A model generated the notes under the pieces. That model was given only the letters and a program-made list of their open reading frames with translations. It made no database searches and had not been told where the DNA came from. Made by a program: the position numbers and the translations under genes. A DNA stretch of 64,000 nucleotides, from contig JAFCMP010000539.1 in assembly GCA_017506865.1 (NCBI GenBank), positions 186,001-250,000 of the forward strand. Reading direction: 5' to 3'. Origin of the DNA: Tribonema minus. Its lineage: Eukaryota > Sar > Xanthophyceae > Tribonematales > Tribonemataceae. Numbering within the stretch: position 1 is the stretch's first letter; each line of letters opens with the position of its first letter. Shown here one piece after another: positions 1-9,400 of the stretch.

Positions 1-100
1 ACAGCACATCACGCGCACCGCAAGCTTGAAAATCAGCACCCAAACATCACTACCAAACCATTTAACTGAGCATCACCGCCACCAAGAGCGGGCACGTCAC

Positions 101-538
101 CTTCTCGGCCTCTGTCGGCGGCGGCGCGGCCCACCACCCGCGCCCCACATTCGGATCTATCGTGGTGAACGGGTGCGCGGCGACGCGCGCCGCCTGCGAC
201 CGCGTCGCGCAGTTGAACAGCGTCGACTTGCCCGCGCTCGGCTTTCCCACCAGTCCAACGGTGTACTGCCAGGCCCCCCTGGACCCTGCCGACTGCGCCT
301 CCGCCGCCCCCTCTTCCCCCTCACCATCCCCCGCCGTTGCTGCTGCTGCTGCGGCGGCGGCGGCGGTGGCGGCGCGCATGGCCTCTTTGTTGAAGGTACT
401 GCCGCCGTCTGAGTCGGAGGATTCGCTGTCATCTTCGGATTCGGCGGCGGCGGCAGGGGGGGGAGGGGGGGCGGCGGTGGCGGCGGCGATGGCGCGTTCG
501 CAGCCGCCGCTCTGCAGAAACTGCGAGGCGGTGAGCAC
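101..538 (-). CDS. YGR210C/YchF-like GTP-binding protein, first exon (gene runs off left edge)
   Basis: P-loop NTPase of the TRAFAC/OBG-HflX class. After an Ala/Pro/Ser/Asp-rich low-complexity N-terminus (about 95 residues) comes a G1 region reading GLVGKPSAGKSTLFN, then HPFTTIDPNVG. This is the Walker A plus switch I signature of the YchF / yeast Ygr210c subfamily, whose members bind ATP or GTP and act around ribosomes or stress responses. The GKPSAGKST form is closer to Ygr210c and archaeal relatives than to OLA1. The frame reads from ATG at 538 to a donor (AAG/GTGACG) at 101/100. The G3-G5 motifs and C-terminal TGS region must lie beyond the window edge. The N-terminal low-complexity part is poorly conserved in general, so the exact start is uncertain. 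The opposite strand is also open across this exon because of GC richness, but carries no family motif. Confidence 0.72.
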
Positions 539-606
539 GGAGGAACAGACGAGAATTGAAGTTCAAGGCGACGAAGGTGGCATGTGAAGCGGGGCAAACA
601 GATCAT

Positions 607-1684
607 GATGATTCTTAAGGGCGGCGCGCACAGTGCTCGCGTTCATGGCATTTGTGGGACCTGTCGGTCAGAGTGAGCGTCCTCAGATGTTGAAGTCTTT
701 AAAGCAGTGCACGTTCTTCAACGGCACAAGGCCCCAATTCATTGTCATTACCTGGCGCACTCATATGCGGCGGCTGCCGCGGCCGAGATCATGGGCTCAC
801 CACAACTTCAACGCACGTGCCGCGAGCCGCGTAAGCCTCTTTGTACCATAGCCCTAGCCAAGCTAGAAGTATATCTAGCTGTTCATGGCAGATTTGCTGT
901 CTCAGACCCACTGCATTGTGCCCATCACACACCAGCAGCAACAGAGTTGCCATAGAAACATGTCCGCACCGAGTTTGCGGCAGCCACCGCAGCATGAACC
1001 ATGGCCTCCAGCACCACATTAACAACAAACCCTAACCCTAACAACAAACTCATATGACCACGCAGACACACAAGGTACACTCATTGGCAGCAGCCACAGA
1101 AGCACAAATCAAGGGCTCCCCTGCGCTCTCCACGCACACGCCAGTGTCCTTTAAGCCTAAGTGAGCTTGAACAGACTGTTAGAGCAAGTCTGCTGTGGTG
1201 GCAGACGCAGCACATCACCACATCTACGATGACATCCTTTGCAAACAGTTCCCGTACCTCATTGGCAGCAGCCACGGCGGCATAGATCATGGGCTCTCCC
1301 GCGAGCTCTGCACTTGCGCCGCGCGCCACTGTGCTCTCGCCTCCACTGCACTTCAACAGGCTGCATGCATCAAATCTGCTGTGGCGATAGACGCACCATA
1401 TCACCACCACTACATCCACAATACTTGAAGTTATAACTTCCTTTGCAAACTGTCCCGTACCTCGTTAGCAGCAGCCACAGCTGCATAAATCATGGGCTCC
1501 CTGCGAGCTCCGCGCACGCGCCGCGCGCCATTGTGCTCCAACTATGAACCAAACTTCAACTTGTACTTCAACTTGAACTTCAATTTGAACTTCAACGAGC
1601 TGTTTGCTGCAACTCCTCTGACAGATTCAGCGCATCACCACCATCACAACCACGATAACTTCCTTGACAAAACAGTCCCCACAC
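607..1684. repeat. Tandem array of decayed exon-intron boundary copies downstream of the FSH1-RWD gene
   Basis: A segment of about 200 bp spanning the end of the RWD exon and the following intron is repeated. The best copies, read on the + strand, begin near 1074, 1251 and 1452; the real exon end is at 1685. Each carries the word GCAGCAGCCAC, then ATCATGGGCT or a close variant. The copies at 1251 and 1452 also carry the upstream words CATCACCAC and TTGCAAAC. Weaker echoes are visible near 745-795 and 975-1015. The copies degrade with distance from the exon. A (CCCTAA)2 telomere-like word lies at about 1030, and a dense AACTTCAA motif run at about 1553-1600. No convincing extra gene is seen here. 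Confidence 0.7.
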
Positions 1685-3284
1685 CTCATTTGCAGCAGCC
1701 ACGGCGGCATAGATCATGGGCTCCCCCGCGAGCTCCGCGCACGCGCCGCGCGCCGCCGCCAGCACCCCCGCCTGCGCCGCCGACGAGAACTCCATCATGT
1801 TGAGCGCGTGCACGAGCGCTGCCGCGGGGGGCGCGTCCGGGTACCGCGGCGGCAGCACGAAGCGCAGCGCGACGGGCCGCGGCAGCGCTCCGCGCCACTC
1901 CAGCGCCACGCTGCACGCGCGCTGCTGCTGCGCCGCCGTCGCCGCCGCTGCCGCTGTCGGCGTTGCGGCGACGGGCTGTTGTTCGCGCGCGAACTCGCCG
2001 CCGAACGCGTAGATCGCCTCTAGAGACTCCAATTCTTCCTCTTGGGCGGCGGAGTAGCGCTCCGCTTCAGCAGCACTCAGCGGAGGTTCGGGCGGAGGCA
2101 CCGCGACCGCCGGCTTTGCTGGTGGCGGCGGCGGCGCGGGCAGCGGTGCTGCGCTGCCATTCTGCGGTGTGTTCTGGCGCTGGCGCTGGCGCTGCGGCGG
2201 CAACGGCGCTGCTGCTGCGGACGCTGCGCCATCGCTGCCGCGCAGCTCAGCGAGGCAGTCTCCGAGAAATGCCATGTAGACGGCGATGTCCGCGGAGCGC
2301 GTCGGCAGGCAGTGCCCCTGCGCGTGCACATGCACTTGCGGCAGCGTAAAGAGTTCCGCCAGCTCTCGCGAGGCGCGTATCGGCACCGCGCGATCGGCTT
2401 CACCCATAACGTGCAGCGACTTCACGCACGTCGGCACTGCCGCCGCCCCCGCCGCCGCCGCTGCTGCTGCGTGCTGCCCTTCCGCGCCTGCGCCGCCGCC
2501 GCCGCCACCGCTGTTGCGTCTGCTATGTTGGCGGCCGTTGCTGACATTGCCGTTGCTGGGCCTACCGCCACCAGGACATATATGCCATGTGGCGGGGTGC
2601 GGAGAGCAGGGCCCCCCCGCTAGAAGGCAGAACCGCAGGCCGGGGAAGTGCGTGGGAAGGTGCGCTGCTGCTGCTGCAGCCACGGCTCCTGCGCTGAATC
2701 CGAGGATCATATCGAATGGACCGTGCTGTGCCCAGGCAGTGTCGATCGCAGCCAGCGAAGCGTCCATACCTGTGTGAGAGACACATTGAAGGTGGGTATT
2801 GTCGCATGCTAGTCGCGGGGCAGCGAGGACTTGATTGCTGCTGGGACACAAGCTAGAGTGCGTGTGCACTTTTGAGCTTCAAAAGCCGGCACTCGTGACA
2901 AGGCATGCTGATTCGCGCGTAAGCAATTACTACTGCTGTTGGATACCTGGGGGTCTTATGTGCAAGCATCAACTTAGAAACACATGTTGACAAATCACGG
3001 CAATCTGCAATTGTTCGTGAGACATGCAAACGTTTCGTGCTTGCAACTGGCAGGCAGACAAGACTAGATGTGTAACTTATGTGTGTCGCACCTGTGTAGG
3101 CACTCCCCTGCCGCAACCACCAATGTCTCGTTGCAACATCGTCATGCTGGCTAATGGGCAGCTCATGCGGTGCATCGATGTAGACGAACTGCACCTCTCG
3201 AGGTGCCTTATGTTGAAGCTTTCTCAGTCTATGCCGAAACACCTCGGATGTCTGCCTCGCACCATGCAGGCACAGCACCTTCAT
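1685..3284 (-). CDS. FSH1-type serine hydrolase fused to an RWD domain (2+ exons)
   Basis: Exons 3104-3284 and 1685-2769 join in frame (A + GT, Ser61). The N-terminus MKVLCLHGARQTSEVF and the PxELP and RxWW segments are diagnostic of the FSH1/OVCA2 alpha/beta-hydrolase family. The catalytic triad is visible: nucleophile Ser about residue 86 in GFSAGA, Asp in GEADRAVP, His in QGHCLPTR. A long Gly/Ala/Gln-rich insertion interrupts the hydrolase. A Pro-rich linker follows, then an RWD domain beginning EEELESLEAIY and ending GEPMIYAAVAAANE. RWD domains are protein-interaction modules found, for example, in GCN2 and E3 partners. An upstream in-frame ATG at 3314 is possible, but the family usually starts at MKVLCLHG. 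The 3' end is unresolved: a donor (GAG/GTGTGG) follows 1685, while read-through would stop at 1592. The short terminal exon is not identified. Confidence 0.82.
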
Positions 3285-3394
3285 TGCAGAAACCTTCGTG
3301 CGAGCTGAACCCAAGCCTGTTGACTTTGCTCACGAAAAGTGACTTTCCTCATCTTGAAGTGGACAATCAAAGCCGGCTACAGCGGAGAAAGTCG

Positions 3395-3500
3395 GCAGGC
3401 GGTGAAACTCCACCAATCACAATCGAGGAGAACAGGCAGCGCGAACGCTCTGTGCCCATTTCCGGGAACAGTGCTTGGGGAACTTCAACTCCGTGACCAA
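3395..3500 (+). promoter_or_regulatory. Conserved proximal promoter/5' UTR of copy A
   Basis: The block containing TCGGCAGGCGG, a CCAATCA box (CCAAT at 3413-3417) and GAGGAGAACAGGCAGCG is retained in both duplicated copies (compare 57575-57680) about 125 bp before the ATG. The conservation and CCAAT word suggest promoter function; no TATA box is obvious. Confidence 0.45.
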
Positions 3501-3541
3501 GAGTATCTCTCCTTTCACACTCACGCAAACATCTGCTGCAG

Positions 3542-4606
3542 ATGAGCAATAAGAACATCTCTACAAGCATGATCACTACTACGCCCGCCATGAAGACTGC
3601 TGCCGCTACTGCTCCTGGCCTGGCCACTCCTGCTGCCGACAGCGCCCTGTACGTCCACGCCGCCAAGGTCCTGGGTCAGCGCGACTCTGCTTCTCTCCGC
3701 AAGGTCACGCCTGCCCACCTGGCGACTATCTTCACCCTCCTTCAGCTGCCTGCGAGGCGTCTCGTGAGGCTGGGTCTCGTGCCTCGCGACGTTATGCGGG
3801 CTGAGATGCTGGCGCAGAAGAAGAAGCCTGAGCCCACAGTCAGCGAGGGCGACAAGGATCTTTCCGCCAGCAACACCGACAAGGACGGCAACGACACCTC
3901 CGAGCCAGCGGCCAACGTTGGCCCCATCCGCGCCGCGCTGCAGCAGCACGGCGTCGACCTGGGGCCACGCCAGATGGCTGCTCTGCTCACCGCGCTGGAG
4001 ACCCCTCCCCGCATGTGGGTCAAGAGGGGCGTCGTCTCGAAGGAGGCGCTGGACGCAGTCAAGCCCCAGCACGAGCTGCTGAACGAGGTGCACTTCTACC
4101 GATGCGGACCTGAGGCGTTTGGCGCGAAGAAACAGGCCGGCAAGCCCGCTGGCAAGGCTGCTGCCACCCCCGGAGGTGCTAGCGGCACGTTTGCTGCCGG
4201 CCCCCGCCGTGGTGAGAACGTCGCCGCTTCCGGTGGCCGCGGCTTCGGCATGGGCTCCTTTAGTGGCCGTGGCTGCGGGCGTGGCGGTGGCATCAACCGC
4301 TTCGGGCGTTGCGGGAAGAGCATGTGTGGCCCTGTTGCTCGTGGCCCTCCCCGCCGCTGCGGCGGGGGAGTACATGGCGGCTACAGCGACAGCGTGCGCC
4401 ACTGCGGCGGCGGCCCTGGCGTGCGTGGCTGCGGCATGGGCATGCGGTGCGGCGGGGGCGAGAGGATGCGCATGCACGGCTGTGGCGCTCGTGGCGGCGG
4501 CGCTATGCGTGGTGAGGGCCCATTCATGAGGCGTGGTGGCGGTCGCATGTGCCGCGGCGGCAATGGCGGTGCTCCTGCGATCATCTTTGCCAAGCTGTTG
4601 CTGTGA
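3542..4606 (+). CDS. Two-repeat helical protein with Gly/Arg/Cys-rich tail, copy A
   Basis: Single-exon 354-residue protein, not recognised as a named family. Residues about 40-85 (KVTPAHLATIFTLLQLPAR...LVRLGLVPRDV) and about 135-180 (LGPRQMAALLTALETPPR...WVKRGVVSKEA) align to each other. The N-terminal half is therefore an internally duplicated helical module, separated by an acidic/Ser-rich linker. A Lys/Ala linker leads to a tail of about 140 residues built of GRG, RCGGG, GCGMGMRCGGG and RGGGRM units. RGG-like tails commonly bind RNA, so an RNA-associated role is a reasonable inference, but none is proven. The start is the first ATG after the conserved 5' UTR and aligns with the ATG at 57728 in copy B. 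Retention of the frame in both copies supports coding. Confidence 0.85.
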   Translation: MSNKNISTSMITTTPAMKTAAATAPGLATPAADSALYVHAAKVLGQRDSASLRKVTPAHLATIFTLLQLPARRLVRLGLVPRDVMRAEMLAQKKKPEPTVSEGDKDLSASNTDKDGNDTSEPAANVGPIRAALQQHGVDLGPRQMAALLTALETPPRMWVKRGVVSKEALDAVKPQHELLNEVHFYRCGPEAFGAKKQAGKPAGKAAATPGGASGTFAAGPRRGENVAASGGRGFGMGSFSGRGCGRGGGINRFGRCGKSMCGPVARGPPRRCGGGVHGGYSDSVRHCGGGPGVRGCGMGMRCGGGERMRMHGCGARGGGAMRGEGPFMRRGGGRMCRGGNGGAPAIIFAKLLL

Positions 4607-5460
4607 GCGCGCATAGTGCCTACACACAGGGAGGGTAAACCTGTTTCTGCAGTTGGAGGATTTCCGAAGGGTGAGGGGGTGCACTGCTACAGCAGCAGTG
4701 GCAGCACGAAAACTGTCAAGTAGTACTGCTGCTGCTGTTTGTTTGCTGCACCTCTGGCACTGCCGTTGTTGCTTTCCGAAACATCACGTAGGAAAGCGCA
4801 CAGGCACCTTCAGGCATTCTGCAGTTCAGCATTTGCCAGGACAACATTCGGAACAAGAGGCAGCATTCGGCGCTGGAGACAAAAAGGGGGGGGGGTGGCG
4901 GGGAGGGTATTGCAGAGATGCGTTGGCTGTTGCCTCTTTCAGGTGGCAGTGACGCTGCACGTGTACATGAGCAGATCAGGTCGTAGTGGCTGTGATGGCG
5001 GCTGTCATTGCATGCCACAGCAATATATGCGGGGTTGGTGGAGGGGACAAGGGTTGTGATTTGCGAGAGGGTGAGTGAGTGGGCTACATGTCTGCAGACA
5101 AGCATGCCTGTGTGCGCGGTGAACATGCTGGCACTTTTGGCTGGCATGTTTCGCAGTGCCTGGCAATGCGATTCATGAAAATGCATGTTTTTTTCGGATA
5201 GTGTGACGAGACTCCTGACATGATTTCTGCTGTTTTTCTCTTGAGTGATGTATGCAGATGTTCCATGTTCACATTTGTTTCGTTGCCTGCAGTGGGCTTG
5301 CGTTGCCTGTAGTGGGGCTTGCTGGCCATGTGTGGTGTTAATTTTTGGTGCTTAGTGACGAGCTGCATCGCAAGTCACTTTTGGTAGAGTTGATGGCAGC
5401 AGCATGCAATGTTGCAAGGTCATTGCCTCTGGAATGAATCTTTGCAACTGCTTCTGTATC

Positions 5461-5761
5461 TGCAATTGACCTTGTGTCAAGGAATGCAAACTCTTGGGAT
5501 GGCTGCTATTCAAGCTCTTGGCATGGCTGCTATGTATACTCATTCAATCTATCAATTGGTGGCTACAGAGCACAACAGAACATTCAAGGACATGCCGGTG
5601 GCCGGTTTCTCTGCAATTGACCTTGTGTCAAGGAATGCAAACTCTTGGGATGGCTGCTATTCAAGCTCTTGGCATGGCTGCTATGTATACTCATTCAATC
5701 TATCAATTGGTGGCTACAGAGCACAACAGAACAATTCAAGGACATTCCGGTGGCCGGGTTT
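5461..5761. repeat. Two-copy near-perfect tandem repeat, unit 151 bp
   Basis: The unit begins TGCAATTGACCTTGTGTC at 5461 and again at 5612, with only a few differences. The near identity implies a recent duplication. Reading frames cross it but no protein family is seen. From 5762 to 6400 nothing recognisable is present apart from a poly-C run at about 6341-6353. Confidence 0.9.
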
Positions 5762-6400
5762 CACTTCACCACATGTCCAGTGCAATTTAGAATTTGAGCG
5801 AGAACATATGCATGAGGTAAGTGGCAGTTGGTGATGTTACTGTTCGACGTTTAGTTGGTGGTTGAGATCAGAGAGTGTACGGGGGTTGAACAAATACTAT
5901 GTGTTGTTGCTGTTGGCTCAGATCAGTCCAGACATGCAGTAGTGGAAAGCGAGTTAGTTTGAGCAAGGTAGGGTCAGTCCATATGTAGGCAACCAGCCCC
6001 TGGGGTTGACAGCTGCAATTGGCAATGGACCATAGTGTTGGTGACATCATCAAAAAAGGTGTTCTACAGTGCATAAAACCTCACCACACTTTTGTGCGAT
6101 GTGCGCACAAACAAAGCTAGATCACGCGCGATGTGCAGCAAAGTGTGTGGGACTGCATGATGCCACATTTCTCAGCAGGACATGCGGGCCCGGCCGCGAA
6201 ATGAAGCAGCGACAGTGCAATCAATGTCTTTGCAACACGTGCGTAATCACACAGCAATCCTATTACAATGTTTTCGCCCGTAACGTAAGTGTGGTCAGCG
6301 CAGGCGACCTCCGCCCCCCTTCGACACACCACCGTGCAGCTCCCCCCCCCCCCGCGCCACTCGAGCAACGCGGCAACCCTGCTTCCACAAACTTCAAGCC

Positions 6401-9400
6401 CTAGGAGCTCTTGGAGGCCTTGGCGAGCGCGCGCTTGCGCAGCCCCAGGTGCATGCCGTACGTGACCTCGTTAACGAGGAAGAATGGCAGCGTGTCCATC
6501 ACCCACAGCTGCAGCGCGTGCGACCAGTAGGGCGAGCACGTGCGCTCGTAGCCTATGCACGCGACGGCGGCGCGCGCGTAGGATGCCGGCGAGGGCTTGT
6601 CCCAGCTCGCGCGCCGCACCTTGGACAGCTGCGCAAGTGGGTGAAGTGGAGAGGCGGCGGTAGGGGTGACGTTCCCAAGTTGATCATTCAGACTTGCAGT
6701 TTGTGTGCTGATGTCGGGCAAGGAGCGGTGCGATGTGCATGTGTGTGTGTGGCCGTGTACAAAAGCACGTAAACGACAAACTGCTGCTGTTTACAGCAGA
6801 AGTGTGTCACATCAAAACGCTACTGTTGTAGTGGATGAATCCATGCATGTGTGTTCGAATGAATGCTCGGCACCGAGGCGTGCACAGACCGAGCGGACAA
6901 GATGCACAATGCCACAATCATACTGCTAACGGATAAATAAACGCTGCAAACCAGATAAATAAAAACGGGGTGTCAGAGAGAACACCGATGCAACACATGT
7001 CTGCAAAGGTCGTTGTTGCCACTGCGCCACTGCGCAGTACAGTAAGTGTGTCTCGGATCATAACATCCCACAAGAAAACGTGGTAAACCCCCAACGCCGC
7101 ACAAGCCATGTGCGCGCCTGTGGTGACGCTCCGCGTGTAACCGCCCCGCTCCGCCGCCGCTGCTGGCAGCACCACCTTCAGAGTATCCCACAAACAGTTT
7201 TAGTGCACAAGTTGGAGTATAATCTTGAGATGCTGAGAAGCTACATTTGCTGCGATCTTAACTTGAAGTGCCCACACTGCCACGCTCACCTTTGCGGCGA
7301 CGAGCAGCGGCACCTGGCACTGCACGTGCACTGAAGTATACTCTTGAAGTAGTGTGAAGCTACCAACTGCTGCGGTTTCAAGTTGACGTGCCACACACCA
7401 CGTTCGCTCACCTTTGTGGCCACGAGCAGCGGCACCTGGCACTGCACGTGCACCCCCTTCGGCGCGAGCTCCACGTTCAAGCTCTCCGACAGCTTCAGCA
7501 CGAACCCCTTGGCACCCGAGTACCCCGACAGCAGCGCAGTGGGCGCCACCGCCGCCGCCGACGCCATGTTCACGATCGCGCCGCGCCTGCGCTCGAGCAT
7601 GGCCGGCAGCGCAAGGCGGGTCATCGCGACAGTTGAAGTTACGTTGAGCGTCACCAGCCCTTCCATCTCGGCGTCGGTGAGCTCGTTGAAGAACTTGGGG
7701 TGGGGGTAGGAGATGCCGACGTTGTTGACGAGGATGCCGATCTGCTTGTCGCTCAGGGCCTTCGACACGGCTTCCTGCGGTAGGTAGGTAGGTAGCGGGG
7801 AAAATTTAGTTACTTCAACTGAAGATGCATCAGTCAAGTGGACATTCTTATGAGTGATGTTCGAGGCAACCCAACGCCTTGGTCACGGCTTCCTGCGTTA
7901 GGTAGGTAGGTAGCGGGGAAAATTGAGTAATGGTACTTCAAGTGGTTATTCAACTGAAGGGGCTTGAAGCGCGTCAGCTGTTTGCGGTAGGTGGTGTGGA
8001 GAGCCGACTGATGTCGCGCTTGACTCTTTACCTCGAGAGGCTTCACCGTTCTAGATGCTGGTATGTCATGGACGACAAGTCGAGAAGTGCCGATGGCAGC
8101 GCTCAGCCCAGCACCGCCCCCGCTTAACCCCCCCCCCTCGCAAATGCCTGCAATGCTCAACAACGCGCATGTCGCAGGGAGAGAGTACAGTGAGCATCTT
8201 CTCAATGCATCGCTGTTGTACTATGATGAATTGCGGGACTACATCTTTTGAAACTGCAGAATGAACCATAAGTTTCAACGAGTACAAGTACCTGATGACA
8301 TTCTCTTGCCGCTTGACACATGCGCAGTGAGTTGTACGCAGCTGAAGAAAACTTAATGCAACTACATGTTGATGTAATTAAAGTCAACAGCCGTGCCTGG
8401 CCTATCGCATCACAGTGTCCACTCAATTCTGGCCACTGCTCAGTGTTAGGGTTAGGGTTAGGATTAGGGTCAGGGTTGCCCTGACTGCAACCTGACCCTG
8501 ACCCCCAATCCTGACCCTGACCTAAATTGGAGCAATTTAGGTTAGGGTTTGTGACATCTACACTGAGAACCGATACTGTCGACATAATGGAAAAGTAGAT
8601 GGCCAGCTGCGTCGCTGTATGCATCGAAGTACATAAGTGCAACATGAACTGGTTGGCCCACGGCAAGCAATGCTCCGAAATGGTCACCACTACAACTCTA
8701 AGTTTGGTGACACGCGCTCTCTAGGGATAGTCTAGGGCTAACACTGGCCGCGCATGCTTCCATCCATCCCAATGAGGGCATATACGCATAGCAGCCAGGT
8801 AGGCAGCACATTGCGGTGGTCACTGGTCATGGATGCTTCCAGCTCCGATGAGGGTATATATTTACGCATGCGCCTAGGTAGGCAGATACATAAACACCTG
8901 TGCCGCAGCTGTCAAAGTTAGAGCGGTCGATGGCCAGGTGCGACACCTTGGGGCACTTTGGTAGGTATACATTTCACGCACGTAGAAAGATACACACATA
9001 CCTGCGCTGCCTTGTCAAAGTTGAAGTAGTCGATGGCCAGGTGCGCCACTTTGTCCTTAGAGCACTCGAATAGCTAAACATGACACGTAGGTAGAAGATA
9101 CATACGCGAGTAGAAAGATACATACATACCTGTGCTGCCTTGTCAAAGATGGAGTAGTCAATGGCCATGTGCGCCACCTTAACCTTGGCGCACTTTGGTA
9201 GGTAGGTATACATTTCATGTAGGTAGAAAGATACATACAGACCTGCGCTGCACTTTGGTAGGTATACATGACACGTAGGTGGAAAGATACATACATACAT
9301 ACCTGTGCTGCTTTGTCAAAGTTGGAGTAGTCGATGGCCAGGTTCGCCACCTTAACCTTGGGGCACTTTGCGGCGAGTTCCTTCTCCACGTCGACCAGCT

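Larger units (their letters stand above)
3357..5280 (+). repeat. Segmental duplication, copy A (partner 57548-59440)
   Basis: About 1.9 kb is shared with 57548-59440 in the same orientation, 54 kb apart. It includes the putative promoter/5' UTR, the whole intronless CDS and about 650 bp of 3' flank. Homology is strongest in the CDS and immediate flanks. It fades into shared patches (for example ATGAAAATGCATG versus ATGAAAATCCATG) near 5180 and 59325. Between 4607 and 5280 nothing else is seen except poly-G (4869-4881) and the conserved 3' UTR words. Confidence 0.9.

Noticed and set aside
1553-1600. Heat-shock element
   Set aside because: The spacing of TTC and GAA units in AACTTCAACTTGAACTTC does not follow the nTTCnnGAAnnTTCn pattern, and the word occurs in introns of unrelated genes.
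5461-5761. CRISPR array
   Set aside because: There are only two long direct copies with no spacer pattern, in a eukaryotic setting.
8890-9265. Extra real exons of KCR (tandem alternative exons)
   Set aside because: The copies cover only the exon end, have no acceptor of their own, and the four-exon model already gives a full-length enzyme.
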